From CAYSCZ01 sp964429655 (GTDB lineage Bacteria; Bacteroidota; Bacteroidia; Cytophagales; Cyclobacteriaceae): DNA of 64,000 nt. The translations under genes and the position numbers were made by a program. The DNA is taken from contig CAYSCZ010000010.1 in NCBI GenBank assembly GCA_964429655.1, positions 1 through 64,000 of the forward strand, in the 5' to 3' direction. Shown here piece by piece: positions 16,917 through 26,197 of the stretch. The notes beneath the pieces were generated by a model. The model was not told the origin of the DNA. It ran no database searches and was given only the letters and a program-made list of their open reading frames with translations. Numbering within the stretch: the first letter of the stretch is position 1; each line of letters opens with the position of its first letter.

Positions 16917-18226
16917 TTGTACTAAAATTTGGTGGAACCTCTTTGGGATCTCCAAAGAGAATGAAGCACGTTGCACAACTGACCCATGGTGTAGGGGGTC
17001 GTAAAATAATTGTGTTATCAGCCATTTCTGGTGTTACAAATATTCTATCAGATATTAACGATCAATTAACAGGTAACAATCCCGGCAAGGCTATAAAACT
17101 TGCAAATGAGCTGGAAGAGAAGTACCAGGAATATGTAAGTGGCTTGTATGATTTTGCAAATTACAGAAAGCAAGGCAAAGCGCTGATCGATGAATATATG
17201 ACGCATCTGTACGAATTAATCGAGAAAGTTCACAATGAACAAATTGGAAAGGAGATCTTGATTCAGGGAGAGATGGTATCGACCAACCTATTCAAAATTT
17301 ACAACCAGGAAATAGGCATAAAATCGCACCTTATCAATGCTTCAGACTTTATGAGAGTGGAAGATGGTGAGCCTGTAATGGAGGAGTCAAGAGAATTGTT
17401 ACAAGGAATTTTGCATTCTTTGGATGCTGAAATTATAGTCACCCAGGGATATGTTTGCCTAAATAATTATGGATTAATTGATAATCTTAATCGTGGCGGA
17501 AGTGATTTTTCAGCTACCATTATAGGAGCATGTGTGCTTGCTGATGAAGTTCAGATCTGGACTGACATTGATGGCATGCATAACAACGACCCCCGTATCG
17601 TTGAGAACACCATGCCGATAGCGGAATTATCCTATGAAGAGGCTGGTGAGCTTGCTTACTTTGGGGCGAAAGTATTACATCCTAATTGTATTCATCCTGC
17701 ACAAAAAAAGCAGATACCCGTACGTATTAAAAATACTTTAAACCCACAATCCCAGGGAACATTGATTACTTCCAGGAAAGTACCGGGAAAAATTAAGTCT
17801 ATCGCAGTGAAAGATGGGATCACAGCCATCAAAATAAAATCAACCCGCATGGTGATGGCTTATGGTTTTTTAAGAAAGATTTTTGAAGTTTTTGAGAAAT
17901 ATAAAACTTCTATAGATATGATCACTACTTCTGAAATTGCTGTTTCCCTCTCCATTGATGACCCGAGCTATTTATCCGAGATAGTTAAAGAACTGGAGCC
18001 ATACGGATATATAGAAGTTGATAAACATCAATCCATCGTTTGTATAGTTGGGGATTTTGTCGCTGAAAACAAAGGATTAGGTAAGCAGATATTCATTAGC
18101 CTTGAAGATATTCCTGTGCGAATGATTTCCTACGGAGGAAGCAAAAATAACATAACTGTACTTATTGATACCGTCAACAAAAAAATCGCGCTGGAATCAT
18201 TAAACAATGGACTATTTAACCTTTAA
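16913..18226 (+). CDS. Aspartate kinase
   Basis: 437 residues, monofunctional. It phosphorylates aspartate, the first step towards lysine, threonine and methionine. The N-terminal kinase domain has KFGGTSLGSPKRM at residue 5, the substrate loop NRGGSDFSATIIGA, and WTDIDGMHNNDPRI. The C-terminal third contains two ACT-type regulatory modules (FEVFEKYKTSIDMITTSEIA, VCIVGDFVAENKG), so feedback by an amino acid is likely. No homoserine dehydrogenase domain is fused. It overlaps ribH at the start, and its stop overlaps the convergent antiporter gene by 4 bases. Confidence 0.93.
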   Translation: MIVLKFGGTSLGSPKRMKHVAQLTHGVGGRKIIVLSAISGVTNILSDINDQLTGNNPGKAIKLANELEEKYQEYVSGLYDFANYRKQGKALIDEYMTHLYELIEKVHNEQIGKEILIQGEMVSTNLFKIYNQEIGIKSHLINASDFMRVEDGEPVMEESRELLQGILHSLDAEIIVTQGYVCLNNYGLIDNLNRGGSDFSATIIGACVLADEVQIWTDIDGMHNNDPRIVENTMPIAELSYEEAGELAYFGAKVLHPNCIHPAQKKQIPVRIKNTLNPQSQGTLITSRKVPGKIKSIAVKDGITAIKIKSTRMVMAYGFLRKIFEVFEKYKTSIDMITTSEIAVSLSIDDPSYLSEIVKELEPYGYIEVDKHQSIVCIVGDFVAENKGLGKQIFISLEDIPVRMISYGGSKNNITVLIDTVNKKIALESLNNGLFNL

Positions 18227-19743
18227 CCTACCGGTTTAAACGCAAAAAAGATTAACCAGACAATTATGAAAAGGGGAATGAGCAAAGGAATAGAAAATCG
18301 AACAATGTAACCAAAAAATGAAGGCATTTTAATACCCACTTGTTCAGCTATTGATTTGACCATAAAATTCGGACCATTCCCAATATATGTCATCGCACCA
18401 AAAAATACAGCTGAGATAGAAATTGCCTTCAGTTCTATAATTGAATTTGAAAAACCCCCACGAGCATAAGCCAACACATCTTTGTAAGAATTAATGTCGC
18501 CACCATCCGACGCTAGCGCTGCTGTTAGAAAATTAACATAGGTAGGGGCATTATCCAGAAAGCCTGATAAAAATCCTGTTCCCCAATATAAAGTGTTTTG
18601 CGAGATTAACTGAGACCCCTCTTCTGATTGAGCAAAATTGCTAACCAATTCTAGCGCAGGCATCATAGTCCCAAAAATTCCTATGAAAATAAATGCTACC
18701 TCCCTTATGGGTTCAAAACTAAAATCATTGCCCTCCAACGCTTTTTTATCCGCAAATTTAAACGACAAATAAGCTGCTGTAAGCATTATAATTTCCCTCA
18801 TAAAAGAAAATTTTTGCCCGTCATAATAAATTGCCGGTACCCAATCAAAAACATTCGGATCAAGAAAAACTGATAAAACCACTACCCCTAACCAGAAGAA
18901 ATTTTTTATGCCTGAAATACTAATCTTGTTGGTTGGTTCTTCTTTTTCTTCCCCGTAGCTGTAGTCGGCTTTGTTGTTCTTATCAAAAAATACGAACACA
19001 ATCAAAAGAACAATCAGTGCAAATATCCATGGGATAACATTATGTTTTATGGTCCAGAAAAATGGAATCCCTTTTAAAAAACCAAGAAATAGTGGAGGGT
19101 CTCCAATGGGTGTTAAGCAACCGCCAATATTGCTGACAAGGAAAATAAAGAAAATAATATGATAAGGTTTTATCCTGTATCTGTTTAACCTGATATATGG
19201 TCTGATCAATAGCATCGAAGCCCCTGTTGTTCCAATTACATTCGCTATCACCGCGCCAATCAGCAGAATACCAGCATTAGTAAGTGGTCTTGCCGCTTTA
19301 TCTACACTGATAAGAACGCCTCCCGAGGCAACAAAAAGTCCTGTCAGTAATGATATAAATTGAACATATTCAGCCAGCGCGTGAACGGGACCGTGATTAT
19401 TGTGCAGCACGAATAGATAGTATAACACGACCATGATGGCTAATGCAATAGCGATAATTGGGTAATTCTTGTGCCAAAAGTGTTCATAAAATAGTGGCCC
19501 CGTGGCAATCATCAGGAGTAACATTATGAAAGGTATTACTGTCCATCCGGGGGGGACATGATGAGAAGCTTCACCATGGCTATTCTCATCCCCTGCATGA
19601 TTCAAAGCGTCCTTGAAGTCCTCTTCTTGTTTAAGATGTTCATTTTTTTTATGATCTTGCTTTTCACCATGCGCTGATTGTGCAAAACCGGCAACACTTA
19701 CCAATACAAATATTACCAGGAAAATCAGGCTAGGTTTAAGCAT
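18223..19743 (-). CDS. Ion transporter superfamily membrane protein (CitMHS_2/NhaD-type sodium:proton antiporter)
   Basis: 506 residues with a signal peptide (VFVLVSVAGFAQS), then a His-, Glu- and Lys-rich segment of about 45 residues (HGEKQDHKKNEH, HAGDENSHGEASHH) before about 11-12 membrane spans. The motif SNIGGCLTPIGDPPLFLGF is the ion-transporter hallmark seen in Bacteroidota proteins annotated as sodium:proton antiporters or putative citrate transporters (PF16980-like). A second half motif is FLDNAPTYVNFLTAAL. It probably exchanges sodium for protons at the inner membrane. The His-rich segment would face the periplasm and could sense pH or bind metal. Confidence 0.8.
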   Translation of the reverse strand: MLKPSLIFLVIFVLVSVAGFAQSAHGEKQDHKKNEHLKQEEDFKDALNHAGDENSHGEASHHVPPGWTVIPFIMLLLMIATGPLFYEHFWHKNYPIIAIALAIMVVLYYLFVLHNNHGPVHALAEYVQFISLLTGLFVASGGVLISVDKAARPLTNAGILLIGAVIANVIGTTGASMLLIRPYIRLNRYRIKPYHIIFFIFLVSNIGGCLTPIGDPPLFLGFLKGIPFFWTIKHNVIPWIFALIVLLIVFVFFDKNNKADYSYGEEKEEPTNKISISGIKNFFWLGVVVLSVFLDPNVFDWVPAIYYDGQKFSFMREIIMLTAAYLSFKFADKKALEGNDFSFEPIREVAFIFIGIFGTMMPALELVSNFAQSEEGSQLISQNTLYWGTGFLSGFLDNAPTYVNFLTAALASDGGDINSYKDVLAYARGGFSNSIIELKAISISAVFFGAMTYIGNGPNFMVKSIAEQVGIKMPSFFGYIVRFSIPLLIPLFIIVWLIFFAFKPVG

Positions 19744-19809
19744 GAAATACTGTAGGGTATTCTTTTAGACTGCTTAAATATATCATTACTCTTCATAAAA
19801 CCAAATACA

Positions 19810-21051
19810 TTAATTCATTAATTCTTTTAAGGCGATATCTAATCCTGATTTAGCAATATTGACATTACTATTGTTTTGTCGATGGATTTTGGACAGTGCG
19901 TGCTTAATGGTAAAGGAAATATCTTTAAAAATTAATTCGTCTGTTAATTTTGTTTCATTTTCAGGACTCATCAAATAAGCAAAAGTTCTCGCCATTCCAC
20001 AGTTAGCAATAAAATCGGGTATTAATGAAATGGATGAATCCACATAATCGGCTATCGGTCCTATGAAGATTTCTTCATCTTTAAAAGGAACATTTGCACC
20101 ACAAGAAATTACTTCCACTCCAGCATTGATCATCCGTTTTGCTTGATTTCCTGAAATGAGTCTTGAAGCTGCTGCAGGAAGAAATATATCAGCCCCCAAG
20201 TCCCAAATTTTATTCTCAACCTCCTTGAAAGGTATTAAATCTTTTGAAATTAGCTGGTTACCTTTTTTATCATAAAACAACTTTTTAACCTCACTAAGAC
20301 CTAATCCATCATCTGATAAAATACCTCCATTTTTATCAATAACACCTATAATCTTAACTCCGTATTTAGCTAAATACAGGGCCGCAGTAGACCCTACATT
20401 ACCCCACCCTTGCACCACCGCCTTTTTGGTTGTAATGTCACCACCCCATATCTCATAATAGTGCTTTACCGCATCGGCCACGCCAAATCCGGTGATCATA
20501 TCTGAAATGGTGTACTTCTTGTCTGAAGTAGGAACATAATCCTGATCTTCTAATATTTTAGACACCCCTTGCCTTAAGCGTCCAATCATATGAATCATTT
20601 GTGGCCTGGGAGGATCATAATGACCGTTTACAATCCCTTCCTGAGGATGCCATAATCCAAAGCCCTCTGTTATTGGAATAACTTCATGGATTTCATCTAC
20701 ATTTAGATCACCACCGGTGCCATAATAATTCTTCAACAGCGGAGTAACCGCTTTATACCATCTTTTCAACACCGCTTTTTTTCGATGGTCTCCAGGATCA
20801 AAATTAATACCGGATTTAGCACCTCCTATAGAAGGCCCTGAGATGGTAAATTTCACTTCCATGGTCTTTGCCAGAGCAATTACTTCCTGCAGGTTTAATC
20901 CTTTTCGCATTCTGGTACCTCCTCCGGCTGCACCTCCTCTCAGAGAATTTATGACAGCCCAGCCTTCAGCTTCAGATTCCGGATCGTTCCACTGGAAAAT
21001 AATTTCTGGTTTTTTACTTTCAAATTTTTTTAGTAATTCATTCATTTTCAT
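19810..21051 (-). CDS. Glu/Leu/Phe/Val dehydrogenase
   Basis: 413 residues. The family reversibly deaminates an amino acid to its 2-oxo acid with NAD(P). The N-terminal catalytic domain shows GGAAGGGTRMRKGL, GAKSGI with the active-site Lys, and YYGTGGDLNVDE. The dinucleotide-binding domain carries VQGWGNVGSTAALYL. Substrate choice between glutamate and branched-chain or aromatic amino acids cannot be settled here. It lies 7 bases downstream of anmK on the same strand, so the two are probably cotranscribed. Confidence 0.9.
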   Translation of the reverse strand: MKMNELLKKFESKKPEIIFQWNDPESEAEGWAVINSLRGGAAGGGTRMRKGLNLQEVIALAKTMEVKFTISGPSIGGAKSGINFDPGDHRKKAVLKRWYKAVTPLLKNYYGTGGDLNVDEIHEVIPITEGFGLWHPQEGIVNGHYDPPRPQMIHMIGRLRQGVSKILEDQDYVPTSDKKYTISDMITGFGVADAVKHYYEIWGGDITTKKAVVQGWGNVGSTAALYLAKYGVKIIGVIDKNGGILSDDGLGLSEVKKLFYDKKGNQLISKDLIPFKEVENKIWDLGADIFLPAAASRLISGNQAKRMINAGVEVISCGANVPFKDEEIFIGPIADYVDSSISLIPDFIANCGMARTFAYLMSPENETKLTDELIFKDISFTIKHALSKIHRQNNSNVNIAKSGLDIALKELMN

Positions 21052-21058
21052 TTAGGGA

Positions 21059-22141
21059 CTAAGTTTTAGGTCTTATGAAATTGTTATGTAAAGTTCCTGC
21101 CGAATGGTCAAATCCATGGGTGACCGACTCGTATATATTGGTTTTGTTGCGAAACCTAAGTAATCCTAACAAAGCAAATATTATTGCTTCCTTGAAGTTA
21201 ACTATCTCAGGTTCAGGTATTTCAAGCGACACATTTTTTAAGCGATGCTTAAGTTGGTTTAAAAAGAAATCGTTCCATGTGCCACCGCCAGTAACTAATA
21301 GCTTTTGGGTTTTACCTTTTTTATGAGCAATAGAATTTAAATGACCAGCAAACAAATCAGCTGTAAAAATGCAATATGTATTCAATGATTCATGTACTTT
21401 GTAATCTTTAAAAACAGGAAGAATGTGTGCCCTGACCCACTCATTGCCTAAAGACTTAGGAGATTCTGTTTGAAAATGGCTAATCGAAGCAAGTTTTTTA
21501 TATAGAAAATCATTCAATTTTCCCTTAGCGGCATGCGCTCCATTTTTATCATATTCCAGGCTAATTATATTAGATAAATGGTTCAGAACCTGATTAAAAG
21601 GAGCAATATCATAAGCAACCAGCTGATCTTTATTCAAATAGGATAGGTTTGCGATACCGCCAAGGTTCAGCCGAATATCATACGCATTAAACAAAATTTC
21701 ATCCCCGATAGGAACCAGTGGTGCACCCTCCCCTCCCAATGCTACATCCAAAGACCGGAAATCTGATACCACAGGCATTTTGCATATAGCATAAATTGAT
21801 ACGCCCGCACCTATTTGATGGGTGATTTTAAGGCTTGGTTGATGAAAGATGGTGTGCCCATGGCTGGCAATCAAATCAGGTGTTAGATGATTTATCCTTA
21901 TGAATTCATTTACCTTCTCTCCTATCCATATACCATAGGAATTATCAAATAGTATGTATTCCTCAGCGGTAAAGCGATGACATGATGAAAGTTTTTGTGT
22001 AAATTCTGCAGTATAAGTAACTGTTTCACATAAAGATTTATTAAGCTTCCATCGGTTGTTCTTTTCTTCGAATTCGCAATAAGCAATATCAAGGCCGTCT
22101 AAGGAAGAACCAGACATTAATCCAATAACTTTGTATATCAT
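21059..22141 (-). CDS. anmK: Anhydro-N-acetylmuramic acid kinase
   Basis: 360 residues, full length. It opens and phosphorylates 1,6-anhydro-MurNAc released during cell-wall turnover, feeding it back into peptidoglycan precursors. The N-terminal phosphate-binding motif is IGLMSGSSLDGLDIAYCEF. The catalytic region includes SLDVALGGEGAPLVPIGDE and the ATP motif LLVTGGGTWNDFFL. It is divergent from coaX with only 18 bases between start codons, so at least one promoter must lie inside the opposite gene. Confidence 0.95.
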   Translation of the reverse strand: MIYKVIGLMSGSSLDGLDIAYCEFEEKNNRWKLNKSLCETVTYTAEFTQKLSSCHRFTAEEYILFDNSYGIWIGEKVNEFIRINHLTPDLIASHGHTIFHQPSLKITHQIGAGVSIYAICKMPVVSDFRSLDVALGGEGAPLVPIGDEILFNAYDIRLNLGGIANLSYLNKDQLVAYDIAPFNQVLNHLSNIISLEYDKNGAHAAKGKLNDFLYKKLASISHFQTESPKSLGNEWVRAHILPVFKDYKVHESLNTYCIFTADLFAGHLNSIAHKKGKTQKLLVTGGGTWNDFFLNQLKHRLKNVSLEIPEPEIVNFKEAIIFALLGLLRFRNKTNIYESVTHGFDHSAGTLHNNFIRPKT

Positions 22142-22159
22142 AATTAAAATTCTTGTTTT

Positions 22160-22876
22160 ATGAATTCATTAACCGTGGATGCGGGTAATACATCTATAAA
22201 AGTAGGAATATTTAATGGTTCTGAATTAAAACAACAGGTAACGCTTAACTCATTGGAATCTTTAAATGAATTTTCCGAAAGCTGTGAATATGAAAATATA
22301 GTTGTTTCCTCCGTTTCATACCCTAAAAAATCCTTTCAGGATATTTTTGGCAATTCGATATTATTCCTTGATTCATACACACCCATTCCAATAAAAAATC
22401 ATTATAAGAGTAAAAACACTCTTGGCAGTGATCGACTGGCATTGATGGTTGGCGCCAGCTTCAATTGGCCTCATAAGAACTTGATTATCATTGATTTGGG
22501 AACAGCGATAACATTTGATAGCATTGATAAAGAAGGAAACTATTACGGGGGGTTAATCTCTCCAGGAATAGAATTAAGGCTCAAAAGTCTTTTCCATTTT
22601 ACCAAAAACCTTCCCCGGGTTAATTTTAAAAAGCCCTTGCAATTTATAGGATCAACAACAGTTGAATCTATAGAAAGCGGTGTTTATTACGGGGTACTTG
22701 GAGAAATTAAGAATAATATTTTACTATTCCGGGAAAAACTAAAATCACCGCAAATAGTGTTATCAGGTGGTGATGCATATTTTTTTGAAACTATGATAAA
22801 AGAAGCCATCTTTGCTGGTTCAGATTTAAGCTTGATAGGATTAAACAGGATATTAGTGTATAATGATAAGATTTAG
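22160..22876 (+). CDS. coaX: Type III pantothenate kinase
   Basis: 238 residues. It phosphorylates pantothenate, the first committed step of coenzyme A synthesis, and unlike CoaA is not feedback-inhibited by CoA. Motifs are LTVDAGNTSIKVGIF at the N-terminus, GSDRLALMVGA, and IIDLGTAITFDSID with YYGGLISPGIELRL. The pantothenate-making genes panC and panD are also in this window (40.4-41.6 kb). The stop overlaps the next gene by 14 bases, so coaX heads the envelope gene run. Confidence 0.95.
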   Translation: MNSLTVDAGNTSIKVGIFNGSELKQQVTLNSLESLNEFSESCEYENIVVSSVSYPKKSFQDIFGNSILFLDSYTPIPIKNHYKSKNTLGSDRLALMVGASFNWPHKNLIIIDLGTAITFDSIDKEGNYYGGLISPGIELRLKSLFHFTKNLPRVNFKKPLQFIGSTTVESIESGVYYGVLGEIKNNILLFREKLKSPQIVLSGGDAYFFETMIKEAIFAGSDLSLIGLNRILVYNDKI

Positions 22877-24128
22877 CGTTCTTTTACTAATCGTTTTAGG
22901 GCTGTCAAAAGAATGCTATACGCAGGTACAATCCTCACCATACTCTATTAATGGGATCGGTGATTTGAACCCACTTGCCTTTGCCAATAGCTTTGGAATG
23001 GGTAATACGGCAATTGCAACACCATCTTACTGGCACTTAAATGTTAAGAACCCGGCATTACTGGTAAATAACACCTTCACTATATTTCAAATGGCCTATG
23101 AAGGTGAATTAAAGTATTTTGACGATGCCAACACCACAGAAAGAAGCAACAGCCTGGGCGTACGGTACTTAGCCATGGGGTTTCCCATCATTCCTCAAAA
23201 ACTTACCAGTAGTATTGGTATAGTTCCATATTCTACAGTAAATTATAATTTTATTTCTAACGATATTGTCAATCCTGAAGATAGCGTGACCTCAGAGGTA
23301 ACATTAGAAGGTAGCGGGGGCCTCAATATGGCCTACCTGGATAATGGATACAAAATAAGTAAGAACTTATCCCTTGGTTTTAGGTTTGGTTATGTATTTG
23401 GAAATATAAGTAAGGGTAACGATGTTGATGTGCAGGAGCAAAATAATGCAAACAATTTTGTCAGCTCATTGAACGAAGAAACATCTTATTCAGGTGTAAT
23501 TGTTGGGTTTGGTTTACATTACAAGCAACCTTTGAAAGAAGAAACGTATTTAAATTTTGGATTGACATATGATCCTGCTTTTAACCTTACAGGATCAAAT
23601 AGTACTACTATAGAAAGACTGGATAATACAGGCCGGCCTCTGGCCATCGATACCTTAAATTCTGATACAGACGTCTCATTCAAGTTACCTTCCAGAATAG
23701 GACTTGGAATATCTTATCAAATTCTTAACAAATTAACGCTGGGAACTGATTTCACATTGGAAACATGGGAGGATGAACAAAGCGTTGAACAACAAACCAA
23801 TCAATTTGCGACCACCATGAAAGCCTCACTAGGTGTAGATTGGATACCTGATTATGACAATGTAAGCAGTTATTTTAAAAGGGTTTCTTACAGGCTTGGT
23901 GTATCCTATGAAAAATCGCCTTATCTTGTTGATGGAGAACAATTAGACGACATTGGTATAAATTTTGGGGTGTCATTACCGGTAAGAAATCTTTCTAGTT
24001 TAGATTTCGGGTTTAAATTAGGCCAAAGAGGAACAACAAATAATGGTTTGATAAAAGAAAGATATTTTAAATTTGTAATTGGCGGTTCTGTGAATAGCCG
24101 ATGGTTTGTTAGAAGAAAATATGATTAA
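22863..24128 (+). CDS. Outer-membrane beta-barrel protein of unknown function
   Basis: 421 residues with a signal peptide (FSVLLLIVLGLSKECYTQ) and then a long alternation of aromatic and Gly-rich strands typical of an outer-membrane barrel. The early segment SINGIGDLNPLAFANSFGMG with NVKNPALL resembles Bacteroidota proteins distantly related to the OmpP1/FadL/PorV group. I could not place it in a named family. It overlaps coaX by 14 bases and precedes a TPR gene and lptC, so it belongs to an envelope-biogenesis transcript. Confidence 0.75.
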   Translation: MIRFSVLLLIVLGLSKECYTQVQSSPYSINGIGDLNPLAFANSFGMGNTAIATPSYWHLNVKNPALLVNNTFTIFQMAYEGELKYFDDANTTERSNSLGVRYLAMGFPIIPQKLTSSIGIVPYSTVNYNFISNDIVNPEDSVTSEVTLEGSGGLNMAYLDNGYKISKNLSLGFRFGYVFGNISKGNDVDVQEQNNANNFVSSLNEETSYSGVIVGFGLHYKQPLKEETYLNFGLTYDPAFNLTGSNSTTIERLDNTGRPLAIDTLNSDTDVSFKLPSRIGLGISYQILNKLTLGTDFTLETWEDEQSVEQQTNQFATTMKASLGVDWIPDYDNVSSYFKRVSYRLGVSYEKSPYLVDGEQLDDIGINFGVSLPVRNLSSLDFGFKLGQRGTTNNGLIKERYFKFVIGGSVNSRWFVRRKYD

Positions 24129-24139
24129 ATTAGTTTATT

Positions 24140-25444
24140 ATGATATATAAATATGCCTTCAGAGTCTTAGCTATATCATTTATCATCGCGTCAACGTGTG
24201 TTATGGGACAACCGGGATGGAATTGGCCGGATGAAATTGATATAGCAAAAGAAAAAAACGCACTATACACAGACAACCTAAAGCAAGATAATTGCCAGAA
24301 AGCCCAAGAGGCTCATCAATGGCTTTTAGAAAAAGCACCGGATCTTCATGTTTCTTTGTATCAAAATGGGACCAAGATATACAAATGTCTGGCTGAAAAC
24401 ACCAGTGATGAAGCCAAAAAGAAAGAATATCAGGAGAAAGTGTTGGAGATGTACGAAAAAAGGATAGAATATTTCGGTAAAGAAGGCAGTGTGTTAAACA
24501 GAAAGGCCTTTGATGCCTATAAATATTACAAAGATGACAGAGGAAAATATAAAGAACTATATAATCTATTTAAAAGAACCTATGACGTGAATGGCGCCAA
24601 AGTTTATGATAACAACCTGGTAGCATTTATGGATGTTATTCGAAGGTATAAAAAAAATGGAGGTGATATAAGTGATGTTCAAGTGATAGAGGATTATACC
24701 ACCATAACTGATATAATAGATGAAAAAAAGGCCAAAGGCAAAGATCTGGACCGTTTAGACAAAATCACTGAAAACATAGATAAACTACTTACAGCCACAA
24801 TAGATGTTGATTGCGAGTTTGTAGAAAATAATCTTGGCCCTAAAATGAAAGAAACGCAAGATGTGAAGATGGCCAAAAAGGTTTTTCAACTGCTCCTAAC
24901 AGGCCAATGTTCAGACAGCCCATTATTCGTAGAATCAGCAAAAATGGTTCACGAAAAAGAACCGGCCTTTGGATTAGCTAAGGTTATTGCAATAAAAGAA
25001 GGTGCTAGCGGAAATACAGAAGAGGCACTAAAATATTATAATGAAGCCATTGAACTATCAGATGACAATATCAAACAAGGGGAGATATTTTTAAATATGG
25101 CTAAGTTATATGCCTCCAGAGGGCAAAAAGTCCCCGCCAGATCAAGTGCTCAAAGAGCAATAGCATCAGACCCTTCATTGAAAGAAGCCTACTCGCTGAT
25201 AGGAAATTTATACATGGGAAGTTTTGAAGATTGCAAACAAGGTATCAGTAAATCGGAGGACAGGGCTGTTTTTATAGCTGCCTACAATATGTACAGAAGA
25301 GCAGGTGATACCGGGGGCATGAGTAGCGCAAAAGCTCAGTTTCCCTCAAAAGAAGAGATCTTCACAGAAAACAAAGCAAAAGGAGAAACATTAACCATTG
25401 GTTGCTGGATAAATGAAACAGTGACATTGGACACTCGTGACTAA
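24140..25444 (+). CDS. Periplasmic TPR-repeat protein of unknown function
   Basis: 434 residues with a signal peptide ending near CVMGQ, then helical repeats. The clearest TPR pairs are near the C-terminus (TEEALKYYNEAIELSDDN, GEIFLNMAKLYASRGQKVPA, SAQRAIASDPSLKEAYSLIG). An N-terminal region NCQKAQEAHQWLLEKAPDLH is TPR-like too. Such proteins scaffold complexes. It sits between the barrel gene and lptC with 11 bases before and an 8-base overlap after, so all three are cotranscribed and may work in outer-membrane assembly or LPS export. Confidence 0.75.
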   Translation: MIYKYAFRVLAISFIIASTCVMGQPGWNWPDEIDIAKEKNALYTDNLKQDNCQKAQEAHQWLLEKAPDLHVSLYQNGTKIYKCLAENTSDEAKKKEYQEKVLEMYEKRIEYFGKEGSVLNRKAFDAYKYYKDDRGKYKELYNLFKRTYDVNGAKVYDNNLVAFMDVIRRYKKNGGDISDVQVIEDYTTITDIIDEKKAKGKDLDRLDKITENIDKLLTATIDVDCEFVENNLGPKMKETQDVKMAKKVFQLLLTGQCSDSPLFVESAKMVHEKEPAFGLAKVIAIKEGASGNTEEALKYYNEAIELSDDNIKQGEIFLNMAKLYASRGQKVPARSSAQRAIASDPSLKEAYSLIGNLYMGSFEDCKQGISKSEDRAVFIAAYNMYRRAGDTGGMSSAKAQFPSKEEIFTENKAKGETLTIGCWINETVTLDTRD

Positions 25445-26015
25445 ATACAATCCTGATATTAAAATATCATTAGATAGGCAGCTTTTATGGCTGCTTTTTT
25501 TATTAAGTGGTCTTACATTTCTATATGCCGGATGCGAGGAGAATACCAGCAAGGTGTCTACAGAGACGTATAAAGGCCCCATATTTGAATTTGATACCGT
25601 TAGTGTTATTTTCAGTGACTCAGGCTACGTTAGGGTAAACCTGGAGTCTACAAAAGAATTAATGTATTTAAACAGAGATAGGGAGTGGCCGAATGGAATG
25701 GAATTGACATTTTATGATAAAGATGGTAGTGTTACTTCACACTTCAGGGCTGACAGAGTTTACTATTTCAGGGAGGGTAATTATTATCAGTCAAATGGTA
25801 ATGTGATCCTAAAAAGTGTTGAAAATGGAGACCAGTTAAACACTGAAGAGCTATTCTGGGAACCGGATAAAGAAAAATTTTATACTGATAAATTCGTAAC
25901 TATATTATCAGGAGATGAAGTTCATAAAGGTGAGGGAATGACTTCGAACCAGGATTTCTCAAGTTATCGAATTCTTAAACCAACAGGTACTTTAGTTATT
26001 GAAGAAGAACTTTGA
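25437..26015 (+). CDS. lptC: LPS export protein LptC
   Basis: 192 residues from GTG at 25437, overlapping the TPR gene's stop. One N-terminal hydrophobic segment (LLWLLFLLSGLTFLYAGC) could be a membrane anchor or a lipoprotein signal with the Cys about residue 31. The body is the OstA/LptC beta-jellyroll: LTFYDKDGSVTSHFRADRVY, NYYQSNGNVILKSVENG and KFYTDKFVTILSGDEVHKG. LptC links the LptB2FG ABC exporter to LptA and carries LPS across the periplasm. The other lpt genes are not nearby. Confidence 0.88.
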   Translation: MTKYNPDIKISLDRQLLWLLFLLSGLTFLYAGCEENTSKVSTETYKGPIFEFDTVSVIFSDSGYVRVNLESTKELMYLNRDREWPNGMELTFYDKDGSVTSHFRADRVYYFREGNYYQSNGNVILKSVENGDQLNTEELFWEPDKEKFYTDKFVTILSGDEVHKGEGMTSNQDFSSYRILKPTGTLVIEEEL

Positions 26016-26197
26016 AGCTACTCAATACCATATTAATCCCAGTCTCTGTCGCACTTCTGATCATAGGCATGCATCAACTAATAGTAGTGGGCATAACGCA
26101 TTCCTATTGGATTTTTATGTTAAGTGTATCCCTATTACTTCTGTATAAGTTTCAAAAAGAAAAGGTGCGCACAAAAAATAAGAGAAGGAAGAAATAA
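26012..26197 (+). CDS. Small membrane protein between lptC and the CNNM gene
   Basis: 61 residues from TTG at 26012, overlapping the lptC stop by 4 bases. Two hydrophobic segments (LIPVSVALLIIGMHQLIVVG and YWIFMLSVSLLLLYKF) are followed by a strongly basic tail (KVRTKNKRRKK), giving a two-span protein with both ends in the cytoplasm. Its stop overlaps the next ATG by one base. The tight coupling on both sides argues that it is translated. Role unknown. Confidence 0.6.
   Translation: MKLLNTILIPVSVALLIIGMHQLIVVGITHSYWIFMLSVSLLLLYKFQKEKVRTKNKRRKK

Noticed and set aside
22863..24128. Type IX secretion protein PorV
   Set aside because: The barrel and the SINGIGDLNPLAFANSFGMG segment are only distantly similar, and no other por genes are nearby.
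25476..25501. Hairpin GCAGC/GCTGC followed by seven Ts inside the start of lptC
   Set aside because: Looks like a terminator, but the stem is only 5 bp and it codes for the Leu-rich signal segment (QLLWLLFLL), which explains the T run.
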